DNA from: JBPOIC01 sp052034865
GTDB taxonomy: Bacteria > UBA10199 > JADFYH01
Length of the DNA stretch: 64,000 nucleotides
NCBI GenBank assembly: GCA_052034865.1
Contig: JBPOIC010000001.1
Location: 1 to 64,000, forward strand
Direction of reading: 5' to 3'
In this document: positions 16,190 to 24,473 of the stretch, in pieces
How the letters are laid out: every line of letters begins with the position of its first letter
How positions within the stretch are numbered: the stretch's first letter is position 1
Position numbers and translations under genes: made by a program
Notes under the pieces: generated by a model
What the model saw: only the letters and a program-made list of their open reading frames with translations
Told to the model about the DNA's origin: nothing
The model's database searches: none

Positions 16190-17101
16190 ATGATCTTCTA
16201 TAGCCTGTTTCTCTTTTTTTTCATCTTTTTCATTCCCTCTCCCGCCCTCGCCTGGGGCCCTGGGGCACACATTCATTACGCCCTTCATGTCTTGGGACAG
16301 CTTGCCTTGCTGGCACCTGCCGTGCGAATGCTGCTTCAAAAACACCCCAATGATTTTTTATACGGGACCATCGCCGCCGATATTATCGTCGGAAAAAAAT
16401 TCGCCGGAGAGCTTTACCATTGCCATCATTGGGAGGTCGCTTTTCCTCTACTTGATGCTGCCAAAGATGAAAGGCAGCAGGCCTTTATTTACGGCTATCT
16501 CACCCACCTTTCGGTCGATACTGTCGCCCACAATTACTTTGTACCCTACACCACGATTCGCAGCTACGAAGCTTACACCCTGCGACACACCTATTGGGAA
16601 ATGCGCTACGATCTGAAAATGCCTGCCGAGGTATGGGATATTTTAAAAGAATTGGCGGAAGGAGATTATCATCGAAATGATGTTTTGTTGGCCCGAACTC
16701 TTAAAAAAGCCCTCTTTTCTTTTGGGACAACCAAAAAGATTTTCGATGGGCTTTTGATTTTACAGAGAACCGATCGCTGGCGTCATGCGGCCCATTTGCT
16801 TGCCCAACGATCGACCTATCTTCTGGAAGACAACGAGGTTCGTGAGTTCAAGTCGCTTTGCTATGAAGTGGCAGTAGATTTTTTGCAAAATCTGGAGAAT
16901 GCCCGTGCCCTGCGTGCGGACCCGACGGGCAAACTTAAACTGCTTTATGCCAAAGAGATGGTGACCAAGCTAAAAAAATATACTAGCCGCAAATTCATCA
17001 CATCTGACGAAGCCCATCAGCTGGTCTTGAAAATCAAAACAGCCCTTCGGGAGGGCTTGTATGAGCCAATCGAATTGCCAGATATTTATGACGTTGTTTG
17101 A
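16190..17101 (+). CDS. Zinc-dependent phospholipase C family protein
   Basis: Encodes 303 residues with a signal peptide (MIFYSLFLFFFIFFIPSPALA) cleaved before W-G-P-G. The PF00882-type pattern is clear: WGPGAHIHYALHVLGQL, DFLYGTIAADIIVGKKF, HCHHWEVAFPLLDAA, FIYGYLTHLSVDTVAHNYFVPYTTIRSYEAYTLRHTYWEMRYD. The Trp-1 and the His/Asp residues are the zinc ligands of bacterial phospholipase C-like enzymes. The protein is probably periplasmic; its substrate is not defined by sequence. No partner gene is adjacent. Confidence 0.85.
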   Translation: MIFYSLFLFFFIFFIPSPALAWGPGAHIHYALHVLGQLALLAPAVRMLLQKHPNDFLYGTIAADIIVGKKFAGELYHCHHWEVAFPLLDAAKDERQQAFIYGYLTHLSVDTVAHNYFVPYTTIRSYEAYTLRHTYWEMRYDLKMPAEVWDILKELAEGDYHRNDVLLARTLKKALFSFGTTKKIFDGLLILQRTDRWRHAAHLLAQRSTYLLEDNEVREFKSLCYEVAVDFLQNLENARALRADPTGKLKLLYAKEMVTKLKKYTSRKFITSDEAHQLVLKIKTALREGLYEPIELPDIYDVV

Positions 17102-17225
17102 AAGAAACTCCTCATAATTCCTCATGAACTGTGTTGCTTGCGTTACCTTCTGAGCTCTTGCCATCCGTATCCGATCAAGTTAAGGGATCCCCCCTAAATC
17201 ACATCCAAACCATAAGGGGTGCCTC

Positions 17226-18626
17226 ATGGAACTGCAAACACTTCAAGAACTCAAAACGTCCCTTCAAGGCGTTTTGAAAATCAATCCTACTGGACAAGTC
17301 GAAGTTATAAACTCCACTTTGCTACGCGAAAAACTCATCGACACCCTGATCTGGACCGCAATTTTTTCAGTCGACCCCACGCTACAAAATAAAACCCGTC
17401 AGCTCATTCGTGCCATCGCTCCCGTTGCAGGCGTGCATGTCAGCTCCATTCAGCCTTTGTATGAGGCCATGGGGGCAAAAAAGGTCAGTGGTTTTACAGT
17501 GCCCGCCATTAATATTCGCGGGATGACTTATGATTTCGCCCGTTCCATTTTACGCGCTTGTCAGAAAACCCAATCCTTCCCAGTTCTTTTCGAAATTGCC
17601 CGCTCTGAAATTGGTTACACGTTTCAAAATCCTGCCGAGTACGCAATTGCCATTACTGCCGCGGCGATTAAAGAAGGCTACCAGGGACCTTTATATATCC
17701 AGGGAGATCACTTCCAGGTGAATGCGAAAAAATACGCGGGCGCTGATCGTGAGAAAGAACTGAAAGCCATTTATTCCCTGATCGATGAAGCCCTCGCAGC
17801 GGGATTTTACAATATCGATATCGACACCTCGACTCTGGTCGATCTTTCCAAACCCACCACCTTTGAGCAGCAACGTGCAAACTTCGAACACTGTGCCGAG
17901 TACACAAAATACATCCGCGAAAAACAACCCAAGGGTGTGGAAGTTTCCATCGGTGGGGAAATTGGAGAAGTGGGTACCCAGAATTCTACGGTCGAAGAAT
18001 TGAAGGCCTTTATGGAAGGGTATCAGGCGACGTTGTCGAAAATTGCACCTGGAGTAAAAGGGATTTCCAAAATGAGTGTTCAGACCGGCACTAGTCACGG
18101 GGGCGTTCCTCTCCCAGATGGATCGGTGGCTAAGGTGAAGCTCGATTTTGATACCTTAAAAAGCATCTCTCAGGTGGCTCGAGATGAATTCGGCTTGAGT
18201 GGAGCCGTTCAGCATGGGGCCTCGACCTTGCCCGATGATCTCTTCGATCAGTTCCCTAAAGTGTCAACCTCCGAAATCCATCTCGCGACCGGATTTCAAA
18301 ACATGATTTATGATCACCCTCAGTTTCCAAAAGATTTAAAAGAGAAGATCTACGCGTGGCTGAAAACAAACTGTGCGGATGAAAAGAAAGAGAAAGATAC
18401 CGAAGATCAATTCCTTTATAAAACCCGCAAAAAAGGTTTTGGTCCTTTCAAGCGCGAGTGTTGGTCCTTGCCAGAAAGCGTTAAGGCTGCCCTTGCGGAT
18501 AATCTGGAGTCCAAATTCGTTTTTCTCTTTGAAAAACTCGGAGTGGCGGGTAAGCGAAACGAATTGCTGAAGTTTGCCAAAGAAGATTGTGTTCCGACTC
18601 TGGTTCCAGTCGAGTTGTTGGGATAA
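17226..18626 (+). CDS. Class II aldolase of the fructose/tagatose-bisphosphate family
   Basis: Encodes 466 residues, longer than typical class II fructose-bisphosphate aldolases (about 305-360). An N-terminal 80-residue part precedes the barrel, where zinc- and substrate-binding elements appear in order: VPAINIRGMTYDFARSIL, YIQGDHFQVN (D161-H162), SIGGEIGEVG (241-250), TGTSHGGV (H291) and GAVQHGAST (H330). The C-terminus adds about 80 residues including CADEKKEKDTEDQF. The reaction is probably reversible aldol cleavage of a ketose bisphosphate; fructose-1,6-bisphosphate is the default guess. It is a single gene closed by a strong terminator. Confidence 0.8.
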   Translation: MELQTLQELKTSLQGVLKINPTGQVEVINSTLLREKLIDTLIWTAIFSVDPTLQNKTRQLIRAIAPVAGVHVSSIQPLYEAMGAKKVSGFTVPAINIRGMTYDFARSILRACQKTQSFPVLFEIARSEIGYTFQNPAEYAIAITAAAIKEGYQGPLYIQGDHFQVNAKKYAGADREKELKAIYSLIDEALAAGFYNIDIDTSTLVDLSKPTTFEQQRANFEHCAEYTKYIREKQPKGVEVSIGGEIGEVGTQNSTVEELKAFMEGYQATLSKIAPGVKGISKMSVQTGTSHGGVPLPDGSVAKVKLDFDTLKSISQVARDEFGLSGAVQHGASTLPDDLFDQFPKVSTSEIHLATGFQNMIYDHPQFPKDLKEKIYAWLKTNCADEKKEKDTEDQFLYKTRKKGFGPFKRECWSLPESVKAALADNLESKFVFLFEKLGVAGKRNELLKFAKEDCVPTLVPVELLG

Positions 18627-18650
18627 GGCTCTTTTCTAAAAAGAAGATGT

Positions 18651-18687
18651 AAAAAAACCGGATCTTTGTGAGATCCGGTTTTTTTTT
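18651..18687. terminator. Bidirectional rho-independent terminator
   Basis: ACCGGATCT (18657-18665) pairs with AGATCCGGT (18671-18679) around a five-base loop. A-rich sequence lies on the left and a run of T on the right, so it works for both the aldolase gene and the convergent aminotransferase gene. Confidence 0.9.
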
Positions 18688-18712
18688 TGCTTAAGTTTCG
18701 GAAGGATGTTCT

Positions 18713-19909
18713 CTACACCAACTTTTTTAAGCCCTCCTCAATGCGGTCCAGGCCTTTTTCAATGTTTTGCATCGAAGTGGCATAAGAAAGGCGTATAAAG
18801 CCCGGGGCTCCAAAGCCGGATCCTGCAACGACTGCGACTCGATGTTCGTCGAGCAAATAATTGGCAATCTCTTCGTCGGTGTTCAAAATTTTTCCGTCCA
18901 CCTTTTTACCTAGATAAGCTGCGATATTGGGAAAGACATAGAAAGCGCCTTCAGGTTTATAGCAGGTGACTCCTGGGATTTTCGCAAAGCGGCTTAAAAT
19001 ATAATCCCGTCTTTTTTTAAACTCTCCCACCCAGGTTTTTAAAAATTCTTGCGAACCATTGAGGGCTTCGACACAGGCCCACTGGGTCATGCTGTTGATG
19101 TTGGTGGTCACCTGGCCCTGAAGTTTTGTCATCGCCTGGATAATCTGTTTGGGTCCTGCCGCATAACCCATCCTCCAGCCCGTCATCGAATACACCTTGC
19201 TGGCGCCGTTGACGGTAAGGGTCAAATTTTTGATGTCTTCATTCAACGAAGCGATTGAGGTGAATTCGAATCCGTCATAAGTAATTTTTTCGTAAATTTC
19301 ATCGGAGATACACGCGATGTTTTTTTCGACGAGGACTTTCGCCAGAGCTTCCAGCTCGCTGCGCGAATAGGCAGCGCCTGTGGGATTGGAAGGACTATTT
19401 AAAATGAAGGCCTTGGTTTTGGGAGTGATGGCTGCGGATAATTCCTGGGCGGTAATTTTGAATCCATTTTTTTCCTGAGTGGGAACCAACACGGGTTTGG
19501 CATCATTGAGAATTACCTGGTCCGGATAGCTCACCCAGTATGGGGACGGGATGATGACCTCATCTCCGGCTTCAAACAGAACCTGGGCAATGTTGTAGAG
19601 AGAGTGTTTGCCACCGCAGGAAACGATGATCTCATCGCGCGTATACGTTAACTGATTTTCTTTTTTAAGTTTGGCGATGATGGCATCTTTCAGCTCATTG
19701 ATGCCTCCCACGGGGGTGTACTTGGTTTTGCCGGATTTTAAAGCAGCAATGGCGGCCTCCTTAATGGAGTCTGGAGTGTCGAAGTCGGGCTCGCCTGCGC
19801 CAAAGCCGATCACATCGACTCCTTCGGCTTTCAATGCCTTGGCCTTGGTATCGATGGCTAAAGTGGGGGAGGGTTTTACACGTTGGATACGTTCAGTGAG
19901 TTTGATCAT
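18713..19909 (-). CDS. aspC: Aspartate aminotransferase (class I PLP enzyme)
   Basis: Encodes 398 residues, the usual length. Motifs of subgroup Ib aspartate aminotransferases are visible: PSPTLAIDTKAKALKAEGVDVIGFGAGEPDFDTP at the N-terminus, YTPVGGINELKDAI, SPYWVSYPDQV, LNSPSNPTGA, and the PLP-lysine region VNGASKVYSMTGWRMGY. A C-terminal FYVFPNIAAYLG and GFGAPGFIRLSYA complete the fold. It transfers the amino group between aspartate and oxaloacetate with 2-oxoglutarate/glutamate. It is transcribed from a promoter between it and coaD, 82 bases upstream. Confidence 0.92.
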   Translation of the reverse strand: MIKLTERIQRVKPSPTLAIDTKAKALKAEGVDVIGFGAGEPDFDTPDSIKEAAIAALKSGKTKYTPVGGINELKDAIIAKLKKENQLTYTRDEIIVSCGGKHSLYNIAQVLFEAGDEVIIPSPYWVSYPDQVILNDAKPVLVPTQEKNGFKITAQELSAAITPKTKAFILNSPSNPTGAAYSRSELEALAKVLVEKNIACISDEIYEKITYDGFEFTSIASLNEDIKNLTLTVNGASKVYSMTGWRMGYAAGPKQIIQAMTKLQGQVTTNINSMTQWACVEALNGSQEFLKTWVGEFKKRRDYILSRFAKIPGVTCYKPEGAFYVFPNIAAYLGKKVDGKILNTDEEIANYLLDEHRVAVVAGSGFGAPGFIRLSYATSMQNIEKGLDRIEEGLKKLV

Positions 19910-19991
19910 ACAAAAAAAATCCGGAGTTCAAAGTGTTAGAAAATTCAGCTTCTATAAAGGTTCTAAAACCCTATCTCTGGATTCTGTTGGA

Positions 19992-20492
19992 TTAGGAGGT
20001 TGCCCTGATATGTTTCATTTTTTCTTTTAGCTTTTTTTCGACGAGGGGATGGATCATGTCTTTTCCCTGGCCGCCAAAGTAAATGACTTCTTTGATAATG
20101 CTGGAGCTGATATGCGAAAACTCTGACTCCGTCATCATAAATATGGTTTCGATTTCGGGCGCCAGTTTCTTGTTCGCAAGCGACATCTGAAACTCGTATT
20201 CATAATCCTGCACGGTTCTGAGTCCTCTTAAAATCACCGAGCATTTTTTCTTTTTTACGTAATTGACTAAAAGCCCTTCAAACGAATCCACCTCAACGCG
20301 TTTGCTTTTTTTAAAAAGTTCCCGAAGCATCTCGACCCGCTCTGCAGGGGTAAACACGCTTTTTTTACTGGTGTTGATTGCGACCGCGACAATTACGCGA
20401 TCAAAGGATTTTAAGGCCCTGTCAATGATGTTTAAGTGACCATTGGTTGGTGGATCAAACGATCCCGGGCAAATGACAGTCGTAGGTTTCAT
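19992..20492 (-). CDS. coaD: Phosphopantetheine adenylyltransferase
   Basis: Encodes 166 residues. The nucleotidyltransferase signature CPGSFDPPTNGHLNIIDRA, the basic VFTPAERVEML, VILRGLRTVQDYEYEFQMS and the ISSSIIKEV segment (equivalent to the ISSTxVRE motif) are all present. It forms dephospho-CoA from 4-phosphopantetheine and ATP in CoA biosynthesis. Its start overlaps the stop of rsmD by four bases, so the rsmD-coaD pair is translationally coupled, as in many bacteria. Confidence 0.95.
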   Translation of the reverse strand: MKPTTVICPGSFDPPTNGHLNIIDRALKSFDRVIVAVAINTSKKSVFTPAERVEMLRELFKKSKRVEVDSFEGLLVNYVKKKKCSVILRGLRTVQDYEYEFQMSLANKKLAPEIETIFMMTESEFSHISSSIIKEVIYFGGQGKDMIHPLVEKKLKEKMKHIRATS

Positions 20493-21046
20493 AGGTTTCC
20501 GGATTTGGGTTTTAAAAATGTAATGAGCGTTTGACCGTAGCGGCGCTCATCGAAGATTTCAAGCTTTTCCTGCGCACGGATTGGCTCGCGCGGGCTGTGC
20601 TCAACGACAAGAATCGTTTCCGGACATAAAAGAGAGGAGTCTTGTAAAAGACTCAACGAAGGATTCACGAGGTCCTGGTCGTAAGGAGGGTCAATAAACA
20701 CAAGATCAAATTTTTGAGATTGGCGAGCCAGCCAGGGAATGGCGGTTTCAACGGATTTTACAAGCAATTGCGAAATTTCCAAAAAGCGACAGGCATCGAG
20801 GTTTTTTTGGATAAAACCTGCGATCATTCGGTCAGCCTCGACAAACACCGCATGGGCGCAACCTCGAGAAAGGGCCTCAATTCCCATCGAGCCGGTGCCT
20901 GCGAAAAGGTCGAGAACAGTAGCTCCGTCGAGTTTTCCCAAAATATTAAACACCGCTCCTTTGACCTTGTCGGTCGCCGGACGCACCTTCATCGTATTGG
21001 GAGAAAAGAGTTTGCGGCCCTTGGCCAGACCTGAGATGACTCGCAT
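20489..21046 (-). CDS. rsmD: 16S rRNA (guanine966-N2)-methyltransferase
   Basis: Encodes 185 residues. SAM-binding motif VLDLFAGTGSMGIEALSRGC and catalytic DLVFIDPPYDQ (the NPPY-type motif, here DPPY) identify the RsmD family. The N-terminus MRVISGLAKGRKLFSP, with T-D-K-V-K-G-A-V-F-N-I-L, is characteristic. It methylates G966 of 16S rRNA during small-subunit assembly. It is the first gene of a two-gene unit with coaD. Confidence 0.93.
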   Translation of the reverse strand: MRVISGLAKGRKLFSPNTMKVRPATDKVKGAVFNILGKLDGATVLDLFAGTGSMGIEALSRGCAHAVFVEADRMIAGFIQKNLDACRFLEISQLLVKSVETAIPWLARQSQKFDLVFIDPPYDQDLVNPSLSLLQDSSLLCPETILVVEHSPREPIRAQEKLEIFDERRYGQTLITFLKPKSGNL

Positions 21047-21219
21047 AAATCAGAAGAATCGAAAGAGAAAACTTTGTTGAAGGATGTATTTACTCGGCTC
21101 CTATCAAAGCTTTGCCTGACCTCAAAATGTTTTTATTGCAGCTGCGTTGACGAAGGCTTGGGCGTAAGTTAGGACGTCCGCATCGTTTCAGAAACCATCC
21201 CCTTCTTTAAGGAGACCCT

Positions 21220-22155
21220 ATGTTTTTCAAATCCCGATTGTTCCAATTTTTTCTCATACTGTTTTTGAGCCTGATCAGCTTTTCCGCTTCTGCCGAACTG
21301 ATCTGGAAGCAACCGAATAATCCTGCCAATTCCGTGTCCCTTGAAAAAATCAAAGAAGAAAAAGCCGAGGGTCTGGTATTAAATCACCCCTACACCTTTG
21401 ATCCTAAAAAACTCACCGATATGTTTCTTTCTTTGCGCTACAACAAATCCGTTCTGTTCTTAAAGGATGTCGAAGATCAAAGTATTTTCTTTGATGTAAA
21501 ACTGCTCGAAAACAAATTCATTCCTCACATTGTAGAGGCGTTTCAAAAGGCGACTCCCAATCAGGTCGTATCCATTTCCATTGTTCAGAAAGATCCATAC
21601 TTCATCGTGCGCAATGATCGGCTGAATATCATCCGCGCTTATGTGGCTCAGGATGGACTTCACCTCAAATTTGTCAAAACCGATGCCAAACTGATGGGGG
21701 ATTACCAGGCCCACACCACCGGAACCAAGATGATCGATCGAGCTCAAGGGATGAAAGTCACCTTCGAGCCACAACCCGGCCAGATGCTTTCTTTCGACGA
21801 TCCACGAGAGATTATTCTTGATTTGAATTACGATTTCGCAAGCCTGGTGGATAAAAAGGCCGAAGAAGATAAAGCTCGTGAAGAAGAGAGTAAAAAACGT
21901 AAACGCTCTGATAAAACACCGGAAAGCAGAAGTACTCCTGCGCCATCGACCTCTGTGACGACGCCAGGAAAGACGACCACTCCAGCTACTCCTGCATCTT
22001 CAACCCCTTCCCCTTCATCGCCCCAACCCAAGCCCGCTGGCGCAGGGAAGTCCTCGGCCGAAAGACTCAAAGAGCTGAAAGTTCTTAAAGACGAAGGGTT
22101 GATCACCCCCAAAGAATACGAAGAGAAAAAGAGTGAAATTTTGAAAGGATTGTAG
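21220..22155 (+). CDS. Exported protein with C-terminal SHOCT-like motif
   Basis: Encodes 311 residues with a signal peptide (LFQFFLILFLSLISFSASAELIW). About 200 residues of a beta-rich domain follow (LVLNHPYTFDPKKLTDMFLSLRYNKS, FFDVKLLENKFIPHIVEAFQKATPNQVVSISIVQKDPYF), then a linker rich in Pro, Ser and Thr (about 235-280), and a C-terminal SHOCT motif: RLKELKVLKDEGLITPKEYEEKKSEILKGL. The SHOCT element is typical at the end of proteins that oligomerise. I do not recognise the central domain. A rho-independent terminator follows 22 bases after the stop. RBS is AAGGAG. Confidence 0.65.
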   Translation: MFFKSRLFQFFLILFLSLISFSASAELIWKQPNNPANSVSLEKIKEEKAEGLVLNHPYTFDPKKLTDMFLSLRYNKSVLFLKDVEDQSIFFDVKLLENKFIPHIVEAFQKATPNQVVSISIVQKDPYFIVRNDRLNIIRAYVAQDGLHLKFVKTDAKLMGDYQAHTTGTKMIDRAQGMKVTFEPQPGQMLSFDDPREIILDLNYDFASLVDKKAEEDKAREEESKKRKRSDKTPESRSTPAPSTSVTTPGKTTTPATPASSTPSPSSPQPKPAGAGKSSAERLKELKVLKDEGLITPKEYEEKKSEILKGL

Positions 22156-22176
22156 AGAAGGGGTGAGAGAGAAATT

Positions 22177-22209
22177 AAAAGGCCTGCGAAATGCAGGCCT
22201 TTTTGTTTT
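22177..22209 (+). terminator. Rho-independent terminator after the SHOCT protein gene
   Basis: GGCCTGC (22181-22187) pairs with GCAGGCC (22193-22199) around a five-base loop, extended by A-T pairs and followed by TTTTTGTTTT. Confidence 0.88.
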
Positions 22210-22215
22210 AACAGA

Positions 22216-22301
22216 TGCCCGGGGCCGGAATCGAACCGGCACGTCCCTTTCGAAACTCAGGATTTTAAGTCCTGTGCGTCTACCAGTTCCGCCACCCGGG
22301 C
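22216..22301 (-). tRNA. tRNA-Leu (UAA)
   Basis: Read on the minus strand, a 7-bp acceptor stem (GCCCGGG/CCCGGGC) closes an 86-base molecule with a long variable arm, as expected for leucine. The anticodon loop is CTTAAAA with stem CAGGA/TCCTG, giving anticodon UAA. The T-loop GGTTCGATTCC is present. Discriminator base is A. Confidence 0.95.
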
Positions 22302-22382
22302 TATGAAAAAGTTTTTAATGGTTTGATTGAGATTTAGGCGATTAGTTATTTCTGAATCTCGAAATCGGTGATGATTATTTTA

Positions 22383-22454
<72 letters not shown>

Positions 22455-22522
22455 GTCATTTGAGAGAGGACTCCATCCCAAAAGAAGGAAACCCTCTATA
22501 GCACGAGAGAAAGGAGTGTCAA

Positions 22523-23041
22523 TTGAAACACCGAATAAAACCTATAATCCTGCAAGAGGCTCTGGAAAAGCGTGTGCGGGAGTTGGGAGATGAAATTTCA
22601 CGGGATTATTCCGGAAAAGAAATTGTGGTGGTGGGGGTTTTAAAGGGGGCCTTTATTTTTATGGCAGATTTGATTCGCCAGATTCGCGTGCCACTGCGAT
22701 GCGATTTTTTGCGCGTCCAAAGTTATGATGATCATGGAAAAAGTACAACGGTCCGCCTCGAATTTGATCTGACACAACCGATTGAAAATCAGCATGTGCT
22801 GTTAGTCGAAGATATTGTCGATACGGGTAAGACTTTTCATTATCTTCTCTCTCATCTTTTAAACAAAAAACCACTTTCGTTAGAAGTTTGTTGTTTGTTG
22901 GATAAAAAAAACTCTCCGGAAATCTCTCAAAGTGTCCGCTACCGTGGATTTGAGATTCCGCCGGTTTACCTGGTTGGTTATGGTCTGGATCTGGCTGGTT
23001 TCTATCGTGAACTTCCTTACCTGGCTGAGATTGATTGTTGA
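22523..23041 (+). CDS. hpt: Hypoxanthine (guanine) phosphoribosyltransferase
   Basis: Encodes 172 residues from a TTG start with the ribosome-binding site GAAAGGAG eight bases upstream. The PRPP-binding motif VLLVEDIVDTGKTFHYLLSHL is diagnostic, together with EIVVVGVLKGAFIFMADLIRQI at the N-terminus and VYLVGYGLDLAGFYRELPYLAEI at the C-terminus. It salvages hypoxanthine and guanine to IMP and GMP using PRPP. The gene stands alone between the tRNA pair and the DUF883 region. Confidence 0.92.
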   Translation: MKHRIKPIILQEALEKRVRELGDEISRDYSGKEIVVVGVLKGAFIFMADLIRQIRVPLRCDFLRVQSYDDHGKSTTVRLEFDLTQPIENQHVLLVEDIVDTGKTFHYLLSHLLNKKPLSLEVCCLLDKKNSPEISQSVRYRGFEIPPVYLVGYGLDLAGFYRELPYLAEIDC

Positions 23042-23166
23042 TATTTAGTTAGCAAGGAGTTGTGTCTTGTATTGACCGCACTCGGGACTGATTGATTTGA
23101 AGAGCGACCTGTTTTTTCCATTACTTTATCCCTTCTTCAAAGAAGAATTAGAGTTGAATCGTAAAA

Positions 23167-23259
23167 GTTAACAAAACCAATTAGTTCTAATATTGTCTAA
23201 ATTAATATATAATTTATTTAGACAATTAATTTGACAAACAAATTTTGTTAACCTATTTC
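23167..23259 (+). promoter_or_regulatory. Promoter with nested inverted repeats upstream of the DUF883 gene
   Basis: Two perfect inverted repeats are nested: outer arms GTTAACAAAA (23167-23176) and TTTTGTTAAC (23243-23252), inner arms ATTGTCTAAAT (23192-23202) and ATTTAGACAAT (23216-23226). A promoter TTGACA (23231-23236), 17 bases, TATTTC (23254-23259) sits on the right side of these arms, 54 bases before the DUF883 start codon. Such placement fits a repressor operator. The CarH-type protein at 27902 is the natural candidate, but this is inference. Confidence 0.5.
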
Positions 23260-23312
23260 TAAACAGGACTGGATGAGCTTCCACCTGATTCCTCAAAAAA
23301 AAGGAGAAGGGT

Positions 23313-23630
23313 ATGCAGACAGGCGGCAAAGTAGATGAAGTCTTCAAGGAAGTTAAAAAAACCGTTCAGGATAAATCAGCTGAAGTAAAAACTGAACTTC
23401 ATGAAATCAAAGATCTGGCAGAAGGGGCGGTGCACGAAGCCTTTGGGCAAGTTCGCCAGCATTTGAAAGATTATTATGACCAGGGGCGTGAAAAGGTGAA
23501 CAGTGCCGAGACGTTTTTAGAAAGTCATGTTAAGGAATATCCCGTTCAATCTTTGTTGATAGCCTGTGGTGTTGGGGTGGTGGTCAGTTATTTATGGCGT
23601 CATCGCAGAGTATCTCACGAAGAAGAATGA
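23313..23630 (+). CDS. DUF883 (YqjD/ElaB-type) membrane protein
   Basis: Encodes 105 residues, preceded by AAGGAGAAGG. The first 75 residues are a charged amphipathic helix (VDEVFKEVKKTVQDKSAEVKTELHEIKDLAEGAVHEAFGQVRQHLKDYYDQGREKV), and the C-terminus has the family hairpin EYPVQSLLIACGVGVVVSYLWRHRR, a single membrane segment. DUF883 proteins are inner-membrane proteins that bind ribosomes in stationary phase or under stress in Escherichia coli. The promoter carries nested palindromes. A second DUF883-like gene lies 435 bases downstream on the same strand. Confidence 0.82.
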   Translation: MQTGGKVDEVFKEVKKTVQDKSAEVKTELHEIKDLAEGAVHEAFGQVRQHLKDYYDQGREKVNSAETFLESHVKEYPVQSLLIACGVGVVVSYLWRHRRVSHEEE

Positions 23631-23671
23631 AAGATTGAATGATATTGAACAGACGGGTTTTGAAAATAGAA

Positions 23672-23803
23672 ATCTTTAAAAGATGTGTGCACCTAACCGG
23701 TGCGACTCAGTCCTCTTGAGGGTCACTTCACCCACGGGGCCTGCTTTCCATCAGCCGGACTTCAAAGAGATTTAAGGTCCTCCTCCAGGAAGGCAGGCTC
23801 CGA
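23672..23803 (+). other. Possible structured RNA segment, unassigned
   Basis: A 14-base stem (GGGGCCTGCTTTCC at 23736-23749 with GGAAGGCAGGCTCC at 23788-23801, two G-U pairs) encloses a second hairpin GGAC/GTCC (23757-23760 with 23777-23780). Upstream lie the hairpins GCACC/GGTGC (23689-23703) and CCTC/GAGG (23712-23720), plus GGGT/ACCC (23720-23733). The G-U pairs favour the plus strand. I could not match it to 6S, SRP, RNase P, tmRNA or a known riboswitch. It may be a 3' untranslated structure of the preceding gene or a decayed element. Confidence 0.3.
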
Positions 23804-24065
23804 TGCCCTCACTATCTCCCCCCTGCTCCAGTAATACCTCCATCCAAATTGAAGTTCTCTTGAGACATTCTTGCTGGGCGCTCTGCGTAGTTGAAGTTCC
23901 CTAAAATAAATTCTCATATGCCTGTCTGCACGCTTGTTTTTTTTAGGCTCGCATCTCATCCCATTTAAGAAAGTCCTCTCTAAAATGGAAAAAACAGGTC
24001 CTTTGTTTTTATGGTACCGAAAAAAGAGGGGCGAAATTCTCCAACTACTTTGACAGGGGTCAGAT

Positions 24066-24473
24066 ATGAGAGAAAAAAACGCTTTAAAAACTGGTAAAGG
24101 TGAGTTTTTGGAACGATCGAGAGAGCAGGTGTTGTTGGCCCTGCATCAATCGTTTAAAAATCTGGGGAAAAAAACAAAAGGGTTATTTCACTTAAAACCC
24201 TGGGTTCGCCAATATCCCTGGAGATCCACCCTTCTTGCTGTCGGGATGGGGATTTATTTGGAAGGATTAAAATCTCATCCAAAAAAAGAGGACTCGCTTT
24301 GCAAAAAAACGAATGAAAAAAAACAGAAAGCTTTGCATTTTTATAAGGGGTTGCCATTCCGAGGGTGGTTTTTCCCATTTTTAGTTCGGTCTTTGTTTAA
24401 AAAAATCCTGATTCCGAAAATCGGGAAAACGATTCAATCCAGGAGGTTGAATGAAAAGAGTCTGAATTTCTAA
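24066..24473 (+). CDS. Basic DUF883-like membrane protein
   Basis: Encodes 135 residues, very rich in Lys and Phe. The segment PWVRQYPWRSTLLAVGMGIYLEGLKSHPKKE matches in position and feel the C-terminal membrane hairpin of the preceding DUF883 gene (KEYPVQSLLIACGVGVVVSYL), so I group it with that family. After it comes an unusual second hydrophobic patch (PFRGWFFPFLVRSLFKKILIPKIGK) and a basic tail. Its 3' end overlaps the convergent gene at 24397 by 77 bases. Paralogy with the upstream gene is inference from a 20-residue resemblance. Confidence 0.55.
   Translation: MREKNALKTGKGEFLERSREQVLLALHQSFKNLGKKTKGLFHLKPWVRQYPWRSTLLAVGMGIYLEGLKSHPKKEDSLCKKTNEKKQKALHFYKGLPFRGWFFPFLVRSLFKKILIPKIGKTIQSRRLNEKSLNF

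Noticed and set aside
23672..23803. 6S RNA, SRP RNA or RNase P RNA
   Set aside because: The conserved cores of these RNAs were looked for by eye and not found.
23762..23959. Minus-strand open frame of 65 residues downstream of the DUF883 gene
   Set aside because: No start signal or family resemblance, and it overlaps the segment that folds as RNA-like hairpins.
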